From: Paramecium pentaurelia
Taxonomy: Eukaryota; Ciliophora; Oligohymenophorea; Peniculida; Parameciidae
Direction of reading: 5' to 3'
DNA: 64,000 bases
Assembly: GCA_905183005.1 (NCBI GenBank)
Contig: CAJJDO010000123.1
Location: 251,236 to 315,235, forward strand
Position 1 is the stretch's first letter, and the number at the start of each line of letters is the position of its first letter. Positions 1 through 13,437 of this stretch are shown here, piece by piece. Both the position numbers and the translations under genes were made by a program. The notes under the pieces are model-generated. The model was not told where the DNA came from. It made no database searches and saw only the letters and a list, made by a program, of their open reading frames with translations.

Positions 1-629
1 GATTGAAGTCATTCAAAACCAAAATAGATTAATAAATTATAATATAAATTATATATTTCTACTATCACTAAGAGGTGAAAATTATGATATTCTGATATAA
101 ATTTAATGGAAGGTTGCTATTAAAAATAATCAATTAATATAATTTAATAATAGAAGAAAAGTACTCATTAGTCGATTATAATTTAGAGAATAAAGAAATT
201 AGTGAATAATAGGTAACAAAACTTACTTTATAATGGTTTTTTATATATAGAGTTCAAATTAAAATATTAAAATTTTAATTAGAATTCAAATACTTATTAT
301 GGAACTCTTATAACCAAAGCTAAATTTAATAATATAGAACTTATTTTAGTCTTAAAATAATATAATTTTTTTAAGTTTTGTATAATCTAAACTTAGAAAT
401 TCATGAAAATATAAAAACATTTAAATGATAATAATACTTTTTAATATTAATTATATTTATTTATTCAAAAATATATAAATCATACTTAAGCTAGATAGAT
501 AGTGACAATGGTAATAAACTTAAAATAAATAATAATTAATCTTATAATTCTATCTAAATAACTTAATTTATTGAGTTTATTCATTTTTCTACTAATTTCA
601 GAGAAAGATAATTACATTTAAATTTATTG
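1..629. other. AT-rich left-edge region, no supported gene
   Basis: Very AT-rich sequence. A ciliate-code frame is open on the + strand from the window edge to a TGA at 203-205 (67 codons). It could be the tail of a gene outside the window, but an open frame of that length is expected by chance when TGA is the only stop. Nothing else recognisable precedes the gene starting at 630. Confidence 0.4.
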
Positions 630-2078
630 ATGAATTTTCTAAAAAATGTTGACTTCTTTGGTGTTCCTTTTTTACAAAATATAAATCAGCAACAAACATT
701 GTATAAAAGCGCATTAGGAGGGTTTTTAAGTGTATTTATTGGCATCACAAGCTTGGCTTATTCATTTTGGATAATTTATTTATGGAATAGTAATTAAATG
801 AGTCCAAAGATTTCTAATTCAAAGTATGTTTCTGATTATTCTCTACTAAATTTCAACTCAGGGAAAATCAGTGTTTATTATGAAGCTTATGAAGGAGTAA
901 TAGATCCTTTTCAATCACGAATTTTACTACCTTTAGTAATGTATACGGAAAATTTTCTTCCTACATAGATAAAACTGATTGAAGATAGTGTAGATGCTTC
1001 TAATGGAAAATTGTATGTACCAAATTTAGATTTGGGTTATACATTTATTGATGGGTATTAATAAACATCGAAATAAATGTACATATTCATATCACTTTGT
1101 GAAGAAAAGTATTTAAAAGAAGATGAAAAATGTGGTTCAGCCGAATTAAGGGAATAATTTTTTCAACAGCGCATTAATTTTTTTGGTGTACAAGTAGAAT
1201 CAACAACTTTAGATTCTAGAGATGGATCAGAATAAATAACAATTTAAGATATATATATTGAACTTGAATAGTAGAGTTGCTATTCAATAAGTACATTTCT
1301 TGAGACCAATTTTTATGAAATTTAAGATTATTTATTATTTGGAACTTCTAAATAAAAGGAATATATTAGTGGTGCAAAAGTATAAACTCAATCTCTTTCA
1401 TCAGAAAGATGTAAATTAACCTATTAAAATGAAGCATTGGCTGTAATCTATGTTGCAATGAATGGAACATAAACAAAAACAATATTTTAATATCCAAAAT
1501 TGGGAGATCTTTTAGCAAACATAGGATCTATTATATCAATACTCTTCATGTTTAAATATATCATTATCTATATGAATCAATATTCATTAAACTAAAAAGT
1601 ATTATCTGATTTGATGAATTTATATTATCCAGAATTTAAAAATATTAAAATCATTAAAAATTGGAGATTTAAAGTAACAAAAATTACTCTAAATCATGTC
1701 TAAGTAGATTAGATTGAGTATTATAAAATTTATGATAAGATTAAAAAGTAAATGCAATAGAAACTAAGTTATATGAATTTATTGTATGAAATATCAAGAA
1801 TATATCTTATAATAAGATCCATTAAATTAAGAGATGAACTTTTAAAATCTCATCAAATAGGAATTAAATTAAATCTTTCAACTGTTAAAGAAGATAATTA
1901 TCTTTCAAATTATAGGTCTGATTAAAAAATTAATACATAAGCCGAACCTTTTATTTTGAATGAAGATGATGCTGAATTGTTATCACTTTCAAAAAGGGGA
2001 AACCAAAAATATATTGAAACGATTCCTGAGGAAATCTATAATGAAGTAGATTATTATTATCTAAATAAAATAATTTGA
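630..2078 (+). CDS. Two-membrane-span protein, Paramecium paralog family
   Basis: Intronless frame of 482 codons from ATG at 630 to TGA at 2076, with TAA/TAG read as Gln throughout. Function unknown. The N-terminus carries a membrane span at about residues 29-52 (GGFLSVFIGITSLAYSFWII). A long, probably extracytoplasmic, region with several cysteines follows, then a second span near residues 295-315 after a GDLLANIGSIISILFMF segment, then a basic cytoplasmic tail containing LYYPEFKN. The same architecture and motifs recur in the minus-strand gene at 22043-23632, so the two are paralogs. The family looks ciliate-specific; I know of no assigned role. The ATG is the first in frame and gives a good fit to the paralog N-terminus. 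Confidence 0.85.
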
Positions 2079-2654
2079 ATTTGTTATTTATATCCAATAA
2101 ATATAATTATAATTATTTTGTTAATCATTAAATATCTATTTACTATATTTAATTCTTGTTGTTAAGGAAATAAACTCTATGTATATTTATAATTATAAAA
2201 CAATTGTTTAAATTATTATACACATTTCGATTGATTATTATTATAATATTGAATTTTATTAATTTTTTATTTATATTACCATTTATAATAATAATCATAA
2301 TTCTCATTTTTGTAAATTATACTTTTTCTCTATATTAATTGATAGGAATTTCATATTTTCAATATATAGATACCAAGATTTCTAGTATTTTAATAAATAA
2401 TATTAGAAAAAATTAATAAATACTTAAGTTATATTATTTATTGAGATAAACATTAATTCAAAATTTCTAATATTTATTAAATTACAAAAACATAATATAT
2501 ATATATATTAATACTATTTATTATTATACATAAATATTAATAATTTAAGCATAGAACAACATGAGATTTAATCTTAATTTAAACATAGTATAGAATTATT
2601 AAGAAACATCTAACCAATGGTTATAATTGGATAGAGCTTAAAATATAAATAAAC
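2079..2654. other. Intergenic, AT-rich
   Basis: No coding signal. Contains a short (TA)n tract near 2500. The part from 2270 onward is the left end of a duplicated contig overlap, so its real neighbour is the 3' end of the LRR gene. Confidence 0.5.
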
Positions 2655-3352
2655 TCAATTTAACAATGATTGTCTTTCTTCTTATGATTATTCAACGTGG
2701 ACAACTTCATAATCAGGAGAGTTGTATAAATCAATATAAGTTTTAATTTGATCATTCTCCTACTTTAGGCAAGTTTATATTTACTAATTATAACCTTTAG
2801 ATAGCCTTGATGACAATTCATCAAAATTATCTTGTAATAAATTGGTAGGCCTAATAGATAAAAATCTAATATATAATAAATAGAATTTACTTATAAAAGG
2901 ATAATAAAGCTGTTAGGATTGCTGTACAAATAGAAATATAAACTTAGACTTATAGCTCTTTGGATCTTTTAATGGCTTGACTAACAACAAAATACATTTG
3001 TAGTAGAGTTTAAGGTAAATCCTCACATAAAAATTAAAAGAAATAGGATTTAACTAAATTGCTCATTGCTTTTCCAGCATGATGTGGGAATATATATCTT
3101 CCTATTCTTGTATTAGGTATAATAATAACATTAAAAGGAGCAGAAGAATCTAAAAGTGTTGAAAGTGCTGCATTTCTACCAAGAAAACTGATAGCATAGA
3201 AATCATTAATAAATTTACTTGATAGTAATTTTGCAGTTTTCTAATTTTAAACTACTCTGACACCTATTAAATAAAAGAATTGTAAAATGTAAATTCCCTA
3301 TGAGAATGCAGTTGTAATAAGAGCTAATAAAAATACTATAAACTCTTCACAA
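2270..3352. repeat. Assembly duplicate, copy 1 of 1083 bp
   Basis: Bases 2270-3352 match 3354-4436 at a constant offset of 1084 with no difference seen, and the copies are separated by a single N at 3353. This is the pattern of two overlapping contigs joined without merging, not a biological tandem repeat. It contains a second copy of the 3' end of the large LRR gene. Confidence 0.9.
2655..3352 (-). CDS. Duplicate 3' fragment of the LRR membrane-protein gene
   Basis: Identical to the 3' part of the gene at 3739-11320, including its TGA stop (2655-2657) and its 25-nt last intron. It is cut off at the N at 3353. It should be treated as an assembly echo rather than an independent gene. Confidence 0.85.
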
Positions 3353-3353
3353 N

Positions 3354-4436
3354 TTTATATTACCATTTATAATAATAATCATAATTCTCATTTTTGTAAA
3401 TTATACTTTTTCTCTATATTAATTGATAGGAATTTCATATTTTCAATATATAGATACCAAGATTTCTAGTATTTTAATAAATAATATTAGAAAAAATTAA
3501 TAAATACTTAAGTTATATTATTTATTGAGATAAACATTAATTCAAAATTTCTAATATTTATTAAATTACAAAAACATAATATATATATATATTAATACTA
3601 TTTATTATTATACATAAATATTAATAATTTAAGCATAGAACAACATGAGATTTAATCTTAATTTAAACATAGTATAGAATTATTAAGAAACATCTAACCA
3701 ATGGTTATAATTGGATAGAGCTTAAAATATAAATAAACTCAATTTAACAATGATTGTCTTTCTTCTTATGATTATTCAACGTGGACAACTTCATAATCAG
3801 GAGAGTTGTATAAATCAATATAAGTTTTAATTTGATCATTCTCCTACTTTAGGCAAGTTTATATTTACTAATTATAACCTTTAGATAGCCTTGATGACAA
3901 TTCATCAAAATTATCTTGTAATAAATTGGTAGGCCTAATAGATAAAAATCTAATATATAATAAATAGAATTTACTTATAAAAGGATAATAAAGCTGTTAG
4001 GATTGCTGTACAAATAGAAATATAAACTTAGACTTATAGCTCTTTGGATCTTTTAATGGCTTGACTAACAACAAAATACATTTGTAGTAGAGTTTAAGGT
4101 AAATCCTCACATAAAAATTAAAAGAAATAGGATTTAACTAAATTGCTCATTGCTTTTCCAGCATGATGTGGGAATATATATCTTCCTATTCTTGTATTAG
4201 GTATAATAATAACATTAAAAGGAGCAGAAGAATCTAAAAGTGTTGAAAGTGCTGCATTTCTACCAAGAAAACTGATAGCATAGAAATCATTAATAAATTT
4301 ACTTGATAGTAATTTTGCAGTTTTCTAATTTTAAACTACTCTGACACCTATTAAATAAAAGAATTGTAAAATGTAAATTCCCTATGAGAATGCAGTTGTA
4401 ATAAGAGCTAATAAAAATACTATAAACTCTTCACAA
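3354..4436. repeat. Assembly duplicate, copy 2 of 1083 bp
   Basis: Second copy of 2270-3352. This copy is continuous with the rest of the LRR gene and is the one to keep. Confidence 0.9.
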
Positions 4437-7400
4437 TTGTAAGCATTTAAAATGAATACAACATCATTATATAGATCAAATTTGAATAATTAAGAGGATA
4501 ATAAAGTTATTCCATAACTTAATAAGATTCCCCATTTGGATTAAGTGAATTCTTCTGCTTAAGCTGTAACAGCAGTTGTAAATTTACCAGCAACTTATGA
4601 AAGTTTCTTATTAACTGCTGTAGCCATTTTTTAAAATACACTATGTCTAGCTATTTCAGTATTTTATGTTTAAGATTACTTTTTAATCATATTAACATCT
4701 TCTTCGGATGCTGGGAGTATCTTATTTTTTTGTTTTTCTTGTGCTTATTCATCAAGTCTTTATTAATTTTCATCATCTTCTTTTTCATTAGCTATTTTAT
4801 TAACAATTATTCTTTAAGTATGATTGGGAACTATTTAAGCCACTTTATAATATAGAATAGCTTCAGTTATAAGAGTAATGACAGCAAATGCGTAATATAA
4901 ATATGAAGCTTCTTTGCTTGTTCCATTAACACAGATATAATTCTTAGTTAATTAAGAAGCATCTCTATCTAATAACTTATATGTTAATAAATAGGGTCCA
5001 GCTAAAGTAATTACAAAAAATAATATGTTTGTAATGACAATAACAAAAAAGTAGAATTTTTATTAGGATAAATAATCATTCAATCTTTTAACTTCATCAT
5101 TAAATAGATATCTCTTTGTAGGAATAACAAAAAAATTAAAAAATTTATAAAATGCTATTTTAAAGAATTTTCGGATAGGTCCAGCTGCATTATAATTATA
5201 AAATACTTCTCTTAAAGAGTAACCAATACCAATATTGAGGAAATTATCAAAACTATAACTTATCATTGCATATTTAAAATAATAAGTGTCATAAAGTATA
5301 GAGTATATACCTTTAATGGCTTAAATACTTAGAGAATTCTAAATTCGAATTTTAGAAGGAGGAATCAATCTAATAAGAGATATAATATCTCTTTCATCAT
5401 AACCTTATCTAAACATTTCATCTACAAGATCATCATTTAAATCATATTCAATTTATATCTAATCAATACTAGTATTGTGATGCTTAATATTATGCCATAA
5501 TTTCAAAATTTAAAATTAATTTATTTATTCTAATTCAGCAAATTCTGTTTGAATAACTTTAATTTTAAAGATATTACAATTTTTCTCCTACAAAAAATCA
5601 AAAGTATTTTACTAAAATAATAGATTATATGGATAAGGTGAACCAGGATATTAAGTTATATATCCAAAATGATTAGCAAAATTATCTAAAGATTATAAAC
5701 TGATGTAAATATCAATTTAATCATTACCTTAAGCAGTATAATATTAATTTAAGATATTTAAATAATGATCACTCATATTTAAATGATAAGGTGAATATTT
5801 TGATCGAGTAAGTTTCCAATCTTTTAGATAAACAATATTCTACCTTAATTTGAGAATCCTTTAAAACATTTATAAAATGTCACCAAAAGATTCTGGGACT
5901 CCATCAAAATATCCATAATTTAGACTATTATCATATTCTATTTCTACGGGTATATCATAAGGAACTTAATAATTTGGTGGTTATTCAGATAAATAATCAG
6001 CAATATAATCTTTTAAACTAACATTGTAACATAAGAAAGTGTGAAGTGGTACTTTTTTATTAGGAGAAGCAAGAGCTCTATCTTTTATTACTTCTGCTAT
6101 TACATCTAATTTTATTTGGCTGTCTAACATTGTACTAATCATGTTCAATTCTTCCAAATATACCATTGGATGAAAAAAGAAGTTTTTAAATAAATTTTAC
6201 CATCCTAAATGAGTCAATGAATTATTTTGTGAAAAATTAATCTTTTTGATATTGAATTTATAATTTTATGGTTTTTTTGAAAAGAATTAAAGAGCTTCTG
6301 CTATTATATATCTTGTTTTTAAATCATTTAATGCCATAAAATGTATGTTCAATGTTTCTAAATCAGGAGTATTATCAGTAAATACAAATGTCTTAAGAAA
6401 ATTAGACCAAGATTCTTGTTCATCAACAAATTCATTTCTTCCTATGTCTAAATATTTTAGTGGGTATTTTGTTGAATATTATCTTTTCAAATCTTTTTAG
6501 TATTATAACCAACATTAAGCTGTCTAACATAAACTATTAGTCATTGCATCATTCCAATTAGTCACTAATACTTCAAATCTTTCAATATTGATGTATTCAA
6601 AATATAATAGATTATTAACATATTGTCTGACTCCATCATCTCCTATATATAATGAATAATAGAGTGTAACTCGTTTTAATTTTAATGTTGCAGTCTTTTC
6701 TCTTCCCTCCTTTCCGATCTTCTCTCTAAATGTTGAAGCATATTTACATAGAGCATCTATTCCTGTTGGTTTGAAATGACATTAATGTAATACTAATTCT
6801 TCTAAATTACTTGATTCATTATATATAAGCATTTTACTGATAATTTCTAAGGCATTAACACTTAATTATGTACCTGAATTGTACAACAAACCCATACTTA
6901 AATTGAAATATCTTATTTTTTATCCTAATTCATATATTTCAAATTTATTTTCCAATAATTAGGGATCCTTTAAAATGATTTCTGTTATACCAACATTAGG
7001 GTTGAAAAGGAATTTCTTATAAAATTCGTTTGGGTTGTTGCATGTTACTTATTTGACTTCAAATTTAAGATTTTTTAATTAATTTACATCCATTAATGAA
7101 CAGATATCATAAATTTCAAACTCATTTTCTAATAGTAATTTTTATACCTAGAATAGTTCTAATTTCTCAAATATCTTAGACAATTTTTCAAATAAATTCT
7201 TATTAATCTTTAGATCTCCTTTAAATATTAACTTTTTTAATTTTAAATTATCAAAATTATTAATTTAATTAAAAGTATCTACAATAATAGAAGTAGCATC
7301 AGTTTTATCTATTGTTATTTCTTACAATCCATTTAAAATTAATTTAAATAAAATCATACTATATTATTTAATATTGTTTGAAGTTTCTTATTTATGTTTT

Positions 7401-10400
7401 AAATATATAGATTCTATTTTAACTTTTGAAAGTGTGAATTGATCATATTTCTCCTCATTAATTTCAGATAAATTTGGAGAACTACTTAATTTTTTAATTG
7501 GCATTTTATTACCAAATATTAACCATTAACAATAATTAATTGTATCTTCTAAATCTAGAGTTTCTTCTAAATCTGGAAGAGATAATTCTTCTAATTAGTA
7601 ATCCTCTTTTCTATCAATATTCTTTAGAATTAGATGTAAAATAGGTTAAGTACATCCAGATATATGTAATTTAGTTAATTCTATATGTTTAGAACACAGA
7701 AATATTTATATAAATTTTTCAGTGCTTTCTGCATCATTAGCTGTTAATGATTTAATCTTTATTGATTTTATTTAACTTTTATGATCTTGTTTAGATTATT
7801 TTAATGCTGATTCTAAATAAAATTTAGAGTATTCATAAGCTTCCAAACAGGCCTTTATGAAAATTATCATATTTAATGATTCTAATTCTAAATTTTTTAA
7901 TTAACTTTCAGGATGAATTATAAAACCAACAATTAATCTATAATATTCAAATTTTAATTCATTATCATTAAGATTTTTAAAATCCATTTTCATAACTAGA
8001 CTAGTTATTTGCTTAGGAAATTAAGGGGTAAATTTCTAATAATTATAAAGTGTTTTTTCCTTTAAACATAATTATGAAGTTTCAATAAGCTTTTAAGTTT
8101 CATTAATAGTATTATCTCTATCTTTTTCAAATGTACTTAATAATAATGATGGATTAACTACAGTTATAGATTGATCTTAAGGTATTTCTTCCTTTTTTTC
8201 TAATTTACTTTCATTCAATAGAACATCCCAAAGTTATTGCCATGAACTTACTGACATTTGATTATTATTACTCAAATTTAAATCTCTTAAGAGAAAGACT
8301 CTATTATATAATTTCTATTCTTCTTTGATTGCCATAAGTTATTTGGATAATGCTTATAACATATCATCATTTAAAGCACAACTATCTAAATTGAGCATTT
8401 CTAATAATTATCTATTTGAGTTTAAGACAATCTCTTTAATTAATGATTAAAAGGTTACAATATCTTATATAACAGTTCTTTCACATGAAAAAGATTTTAT
8501 TTTAAATGAATAATATTAATCCAATTATAATTATTTTATAATATCCATAGTCTTTTTGATACCAATTTAAAAATCTTTACAATTAATAATTGAGAGATTT
8601 TTAAGTTCACAAATAACTAAGAATCCACTTATAACATCATCTTAAATTGTACAATTTTCAAAATTTAATTAATTTAAAGCAAATGGTAATCCTATGCTTT
8701 CATTTTATATTTAAGAGAGCATATTTTATTCATTTATATCTCTTACCATTCCTGCTGCTTCTTTTTTTGATTTAATTAAATTGAATAATTCTTATTCAAA
8801 AGGATATATTAATTGATTAAGTGCATCAGAGAATTATTAATTTAATACTTTATCTTTTATTTTCAAAGTTTAAAGTGTCAATCTTTGATTAATTATAAAA
8901 AATTGAATTACTTTTTTCCAATCTTCCTTTGACTCTATATTTATATTATCAATTTCAAAATTTGTCAACAATTAAAGTGGATTATCATCTTGATTATTTT
9001 ATACTAATTTTTCAATGTTATTTAAAAATTATTGAAGCTTGATATTTTTTAAACATAAACTTTGTAAATTAACTTTTTAATTGAAAACAACTTGTTCAAG
9101 CATTATGTCTTCTCCTTAACCTTCAAAAAATTCTCCCAATGATAATCTTTCAAGAGTGACTTTTTCACTCAATTGAATTGCTTTTTTCAAAGATTCATAA
9201 TTATCATTGTTATTACTGGTATAAATTTAAATTAATTAAAGTTCTTTTAGTTATATTTTTGGATTAAAAATAAACAATTCTATAAATTAATGGATTTCTA
9301 TAGTTATATCATATAGATTATTAAGTTTGAGTATTTTCAAACTATGAAATTAATCAGGATTTAATTTAGAACAATAAGAGATCAATTCTTGATGCCACCT
9401 ACTCCATTAGAATGTCATAGAGTCATTTAAATAACTTAATTCTTCTAATTAAACTGATGGCAAACATAAATAACATTTAATAGTATTTAAATCCATTTAA
9501 TAATCACCTTCATTCATTATTATTTTTTTAATTGAATATTTAGTTTCTGGATTATTAGCTGTCTTTTCTATAACTGATTCACATGCCTATTATAATCCTT
9601 CTGCTCTATTTGCTTACCTAAATGTGCTTGCTTATATTTCAATTGATTCAATTTCAATGATACTACCTTTTTCTGTAAATAGATATTCTTAAAAGAATTC
9701 TTTTTTAGTTTATATTTCCATTCTATAACTTTATTTGGGATAAACAATATGTTTTAATGGATGTTTATAATTTTTAAAAAATGCATCATCTTATTTCTTC
9801 TTTTCCATATAAACTAAAAATTTCTTTTTGGCTTTGACATAAGCTTAACATCTTCCAACATCAAAATTTTAAACATCTAAAATAATAATAGTTAAATATA
9901 CGTAATGTCCTAATGTTAGAAAATTCAGTGAATACAGTATTAAGAAGTAATTTCTCTACTAAATCATGACGATTATAATTCTCAACACTACTTAAATCTA
10001 AAACTTATAAATAATCTTTTCTAAATTTTTATTCTATTTTAATCAAATTAATAAATTACTTTCTCTATAGATTTATTTACTTTCTTTAGTTTTATCTGCA
10101 AATGCTTCAGTCAGAACAAACATTTTCAATAATGTAGATAATTATTAAGGTAGACTTCCTGTAAATGTTATTATCTTACAAGATTTAAATATGTTATCTG
10201 AAAGTGCTTTAAAAGTTTTCTCTAACATTTCTTTGTTATCAGAAATGTCTAATTCTCTTAACTTAAGATTATCATATCTATTCCCCATTAATAATTCAAT
10301 AGTTTAAGAATTATGAATCAATGGTTAATTAGCAACTTTTAGGACCAGTAAACCTTTAGCAGAAGAGAGTGATGTACACATACTATTAAATGCATTTTGA

Positions 10401-11320
10401 GTCCCTAAGAAATTATTACTTATATCTAAATAAGTTAATTATTCTAGATTATCCTCCTTATATGTTGTTTATATAAGATCTTAAAAGCCTTTCCAATTCT
10501 TATCCGTAAAACAATTTTTCAATTATAGTTTATAATACTAAGTTTAATCTATTTTTGCTTCAGCTCGATGTATTCTTTTGCTTATTAATTCATCACTTTT
10601 CCTCCTTAACAACCTTAAGATTGCAACCGAAAAGGTTTATTTATTTTTTATCAATTTATAATAATGTATCGTATTATTCTCGAACTTTTTAAATAAATAA
10701 TCTTTCAATTCTTTTAATAAGACTCCTTTATAAATACCAGGATTACCCATTATATATATCTATCTTTAATATATATATTTACACTACGAACATCTATGTT
10801 TCTCTCAAATAAAAAGTAAAGGAAATCAGCACAATCCTCATTATCAAGTTCATTCTGTTACAATTCAATAATCAATTTTTATGGTTCTATCCATGAAAGC
10901 CATCTGCATAATACATCTAAATGAACTTTATCTAATTATGTATCTACAAATCCGATTGCCTTTAATCCTTCCATATCACGTAATTTTGTTTCAATATTAA
11001 TCCAATTTTCAATCTTAAATGTACCTTTAAATCCTTTAATCTACAACCTTCTTCGAAAGTGTTGTTATGCATATATCTAAAAATGAACATTTTTATACCT
11101 CTAACAAAGCAAATTATTAATCAAAAGGCAATTCAGGTTTAAAAGTGAACTTTTATTTTCTCTATCCTTTTTTTTCTCCTTTTTAATTGTGAACTCTTAA
11201 ACTCAAAGCTCGAGAAGGTCTTTTAGAGAGCTCATCAACTATTCCATTTGCTGCTCTTTGTGCTCCTCCAAATAATATATTTTACATACAAATATTTTAA
11301 TATAATAATAACTGTTTCAT
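3739..11320 (-). CDS. Giant leucine-rich-repeat protein with membrane C-terminus
   Basis: About 2,400 residues, read from ATG 11318-11320 (a second in-frame ATG is at 11285-11287) to TGA 3739-3741. I traced frame and introns at the 5' end, from 7 to 5 kb and at the 3' end; the middle was only sampled. Clear introns are 22 nt (GTATAAAA...TTTTTAG) and 23 nt near the 5' end, and 25 nt (GTAAATTC...TATTAG) near the 3' end, each restoring the frame. The N-terminal two thirds hold irregular leucine-rich repeats of the ribonuclease-inhibitor type, e.g. LTYLDISNNFLGTQNAFNS and LKYLDIGRNEFVDEQ. Downstream of about 6 kb the repeats give way to a non-repetitive region and then hydrophobic spans (FYFFVIVITNILFFVITL, YYAFAVITLITEAILYY and others), with an acidic tail ending near SPDYEVVHVEQSQEE. 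Probably a membrane-anchored scaffold or recognition protein; ligand unknown. A split into two genes is not excluded. Confidence 0.75.
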
Positions 11321-11879
11321 TAATCAAATCACATATAAATATTATCAATCTATGAATATATTGATTTCTGACAGAATGAACTGATGATTTAGTTAACTAA
11401 TTATATTATTAATTAATAAAATATATATATTATCACTAGTATATCAATCAATTAATATCATATTGAAGAACAAATTGTTTACTAAGACTAATTTATTTAC
11501 TTAGAATAGCTCTTTATATATAATATTAATCAAATATTCTTGAGAATTTTACCAAAAATGTATATAATAGTTGATTGATTTAAATCATTAAAAAGTTCTA
11601 TAATAAGATGAATTTAAGCCTCAAATATATTTTGATTAATTGAGTTTCTAAATTCAAAAATATTATTCATACTTAAATAATAATTAGATTATAAATTATG
11701 ATTTATAAATAGGAATTTGAACTAAACTTAATTATCTGAAAAAGAAAAAAGAAATATTTTACTAATATTATGTCAATTGGAAATTATAAATTGGAAATAG
11801 ATCATAATAGTTTGATAAAGTTATAAATTCAATAATAAAAAGGGCGATTATTTGCATCAAAAGATATAATGTTAATATA
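11321..11879. other. Intergenic region upstream of the LRR gene
   Basis: About 560 bp of AT-rich sequence between the LRR start and the tubulin stop, both on the minus strand. It must hold the LRR promoter and the tubulin 3' end. No motif recognised. Confidence 0.5.
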
Positions 11880-13232
11880 TCATCCTTCAAATCCTTCTTC
11901 ATTTTCTATTCCTTCAGCTGTTTCAATAGAAAAAGAATAATCCTTCTCAAGAACTGAGATATTTTCTCTTGCTTATATAAACTCTCCTTCTTCCATTCCT
12001 TACTAAATATACCAATGAACAAAGGCCTTTTTGGAATACATGAGATCAAATTTATGATCAATTCTAGCAAAGACTTCTGCTATAGCTGTAGTGTTGGAAA
12101 TCATACATGCTGATCTTGTTACTTTTGCTAAATCTCCTCCATTAACAAAAGTAGGAGGTTAATAATTAATACCTAATTTAAATCCTGTTGGACACCAATC
12201 AACAAATTAGACTGTTTTATTTAATCTTATTTATGCAAGTGCAGCAGTAACATCTTTAGGTACTATGTCTCCTCTATAATATAATGAACTTGCCATATAT
12301 TTTCCATGATTTGGATCACATTTAACCATCATGTTTTAAGTATCAAAAATGGAATTTGTTATCTCTGATATTGTTAATTATTCATGATATACTTTTTATG
12401 CTGCTACAATTGGTGCATATGATGATAACATAAAATGAATTCTAGGATAAGGTACTAAATTTGTTTAAAAATCATTCAATTATGAATTCAACTATCCATC
12501 AAATCTTAATGAAAGTGTTAAGGATGAACATAATTAAGCTATTATTCTATTTAAATTTGTATAAGACAATCTTTCTATATCTAAATGTCTATTGCAAATA
12601 TTATAAATAGCTTCATTATCTAATAATATACAGACATCATTATGCTCAATTAAAGCACTTTCACATAATACAGTATTGTATGGTTCAACGATAGATGTTT
12701 AAATTTAAGGAGATGGAAAAATTGCAAATCCAATTTTAGATTTCTTATTATATTCTTCTGTCATCGATTCTAATAATAACGATCCAAATCCAGAACCAGT
12801 ACCTCCACCAACTGAATGAAATATGAGAAATCCTTAAAGACCCATACAATCTTCTGTTAATTATTTAATTTTATCCATACTTTAATCTATTAAATCTTTA
12901 CCAACTCCATAGTAACCTCTTGCATAAATACCTCCAGCATCATCCTTACCTGATATCATTTATTCAGGTTAGAATAAATCTCTAAATTAACCTCTTTTTA
13001 ATTCATCAATACAATTCCTATCTAAATCAATAAATATAGATCTTGGAACATGTTTACTATTTCCTATTTCTGAAAAGAAAGTATTAAATGCATCATTATT
13101 AATTCCTAATGTCTTATCTTATGTCATCTAACCATCAAGTTAAATTCCATGTTCTATGCCATACAACTCCCAACAACTATTTCCTAATTAGATTCCAGCT
13201 TATCCGATATGTATAGATATAATTTCTTTCAT
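11880..13232 (-). CDS. Divergent alpha-tubulin
   Basis: Intronless, 450 codons (usual alpha-tubulin length) from ATG 13230-13232 to TGA 11880-11882. Starts MKEIISIHIGQAGIQLGNSC, has the lysine equivalent to K40 in a QMTQDKTLG loop, the GTP-binding GGGTGSGFG motif, and late signatures such as QFVDWCPTGFK and RIDHKFDLMYSKRAFVHWY. It differs from ordinary alpha-tubulin where it matters. In the loop that contacts the beta-subunit nucleotide, the usual D251 is Gln and E254 is Asp (LNSQLNDFQTNLVPYPR). The C-terminus is short and ends EEGFEG, without a terminal EEY/EEF and with few glutamates. Expected to join axonemal or cortical microtubules as a minor isotype, perhaps with slowed GTP hydrolysis. 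The 205-bp gap to the receptor-kinase gene is a divergent promoter region. Confidence 0.93.
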
Positions 13233-13437
13233 CTTCAATATTTTGATTGAAAATTTTAAGAGATTTGTTGTAAAACTATAAATAATTGCATATTTCAATT
13301 AAATTAAGAAATTTGTTGTATGTATTTATTTGTATTAAAATAAGATAAATAATGATATTCTAGATTGAATGTAAAATAAAACCTAATATTGATAGGTATG
13401 TAATAGAAATTGATTAAGATTGTATATTATTAATAAT
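13233..13437. promoter_or_regulatory. Divergent intergenic promoter region
   Basis: The 205 bp between two genes that point away from each other must contain both start regions. It is AT-rich. No conserved box can be named with confidence. Confidence 0.4.

Noticed and set aside
2..205. Open + strand frame at the left edge (67 codons)
   Set aside because: With TGA as the only stop and 75% AT, open frames of this length are common by chance; no start, homology or intron evidence.
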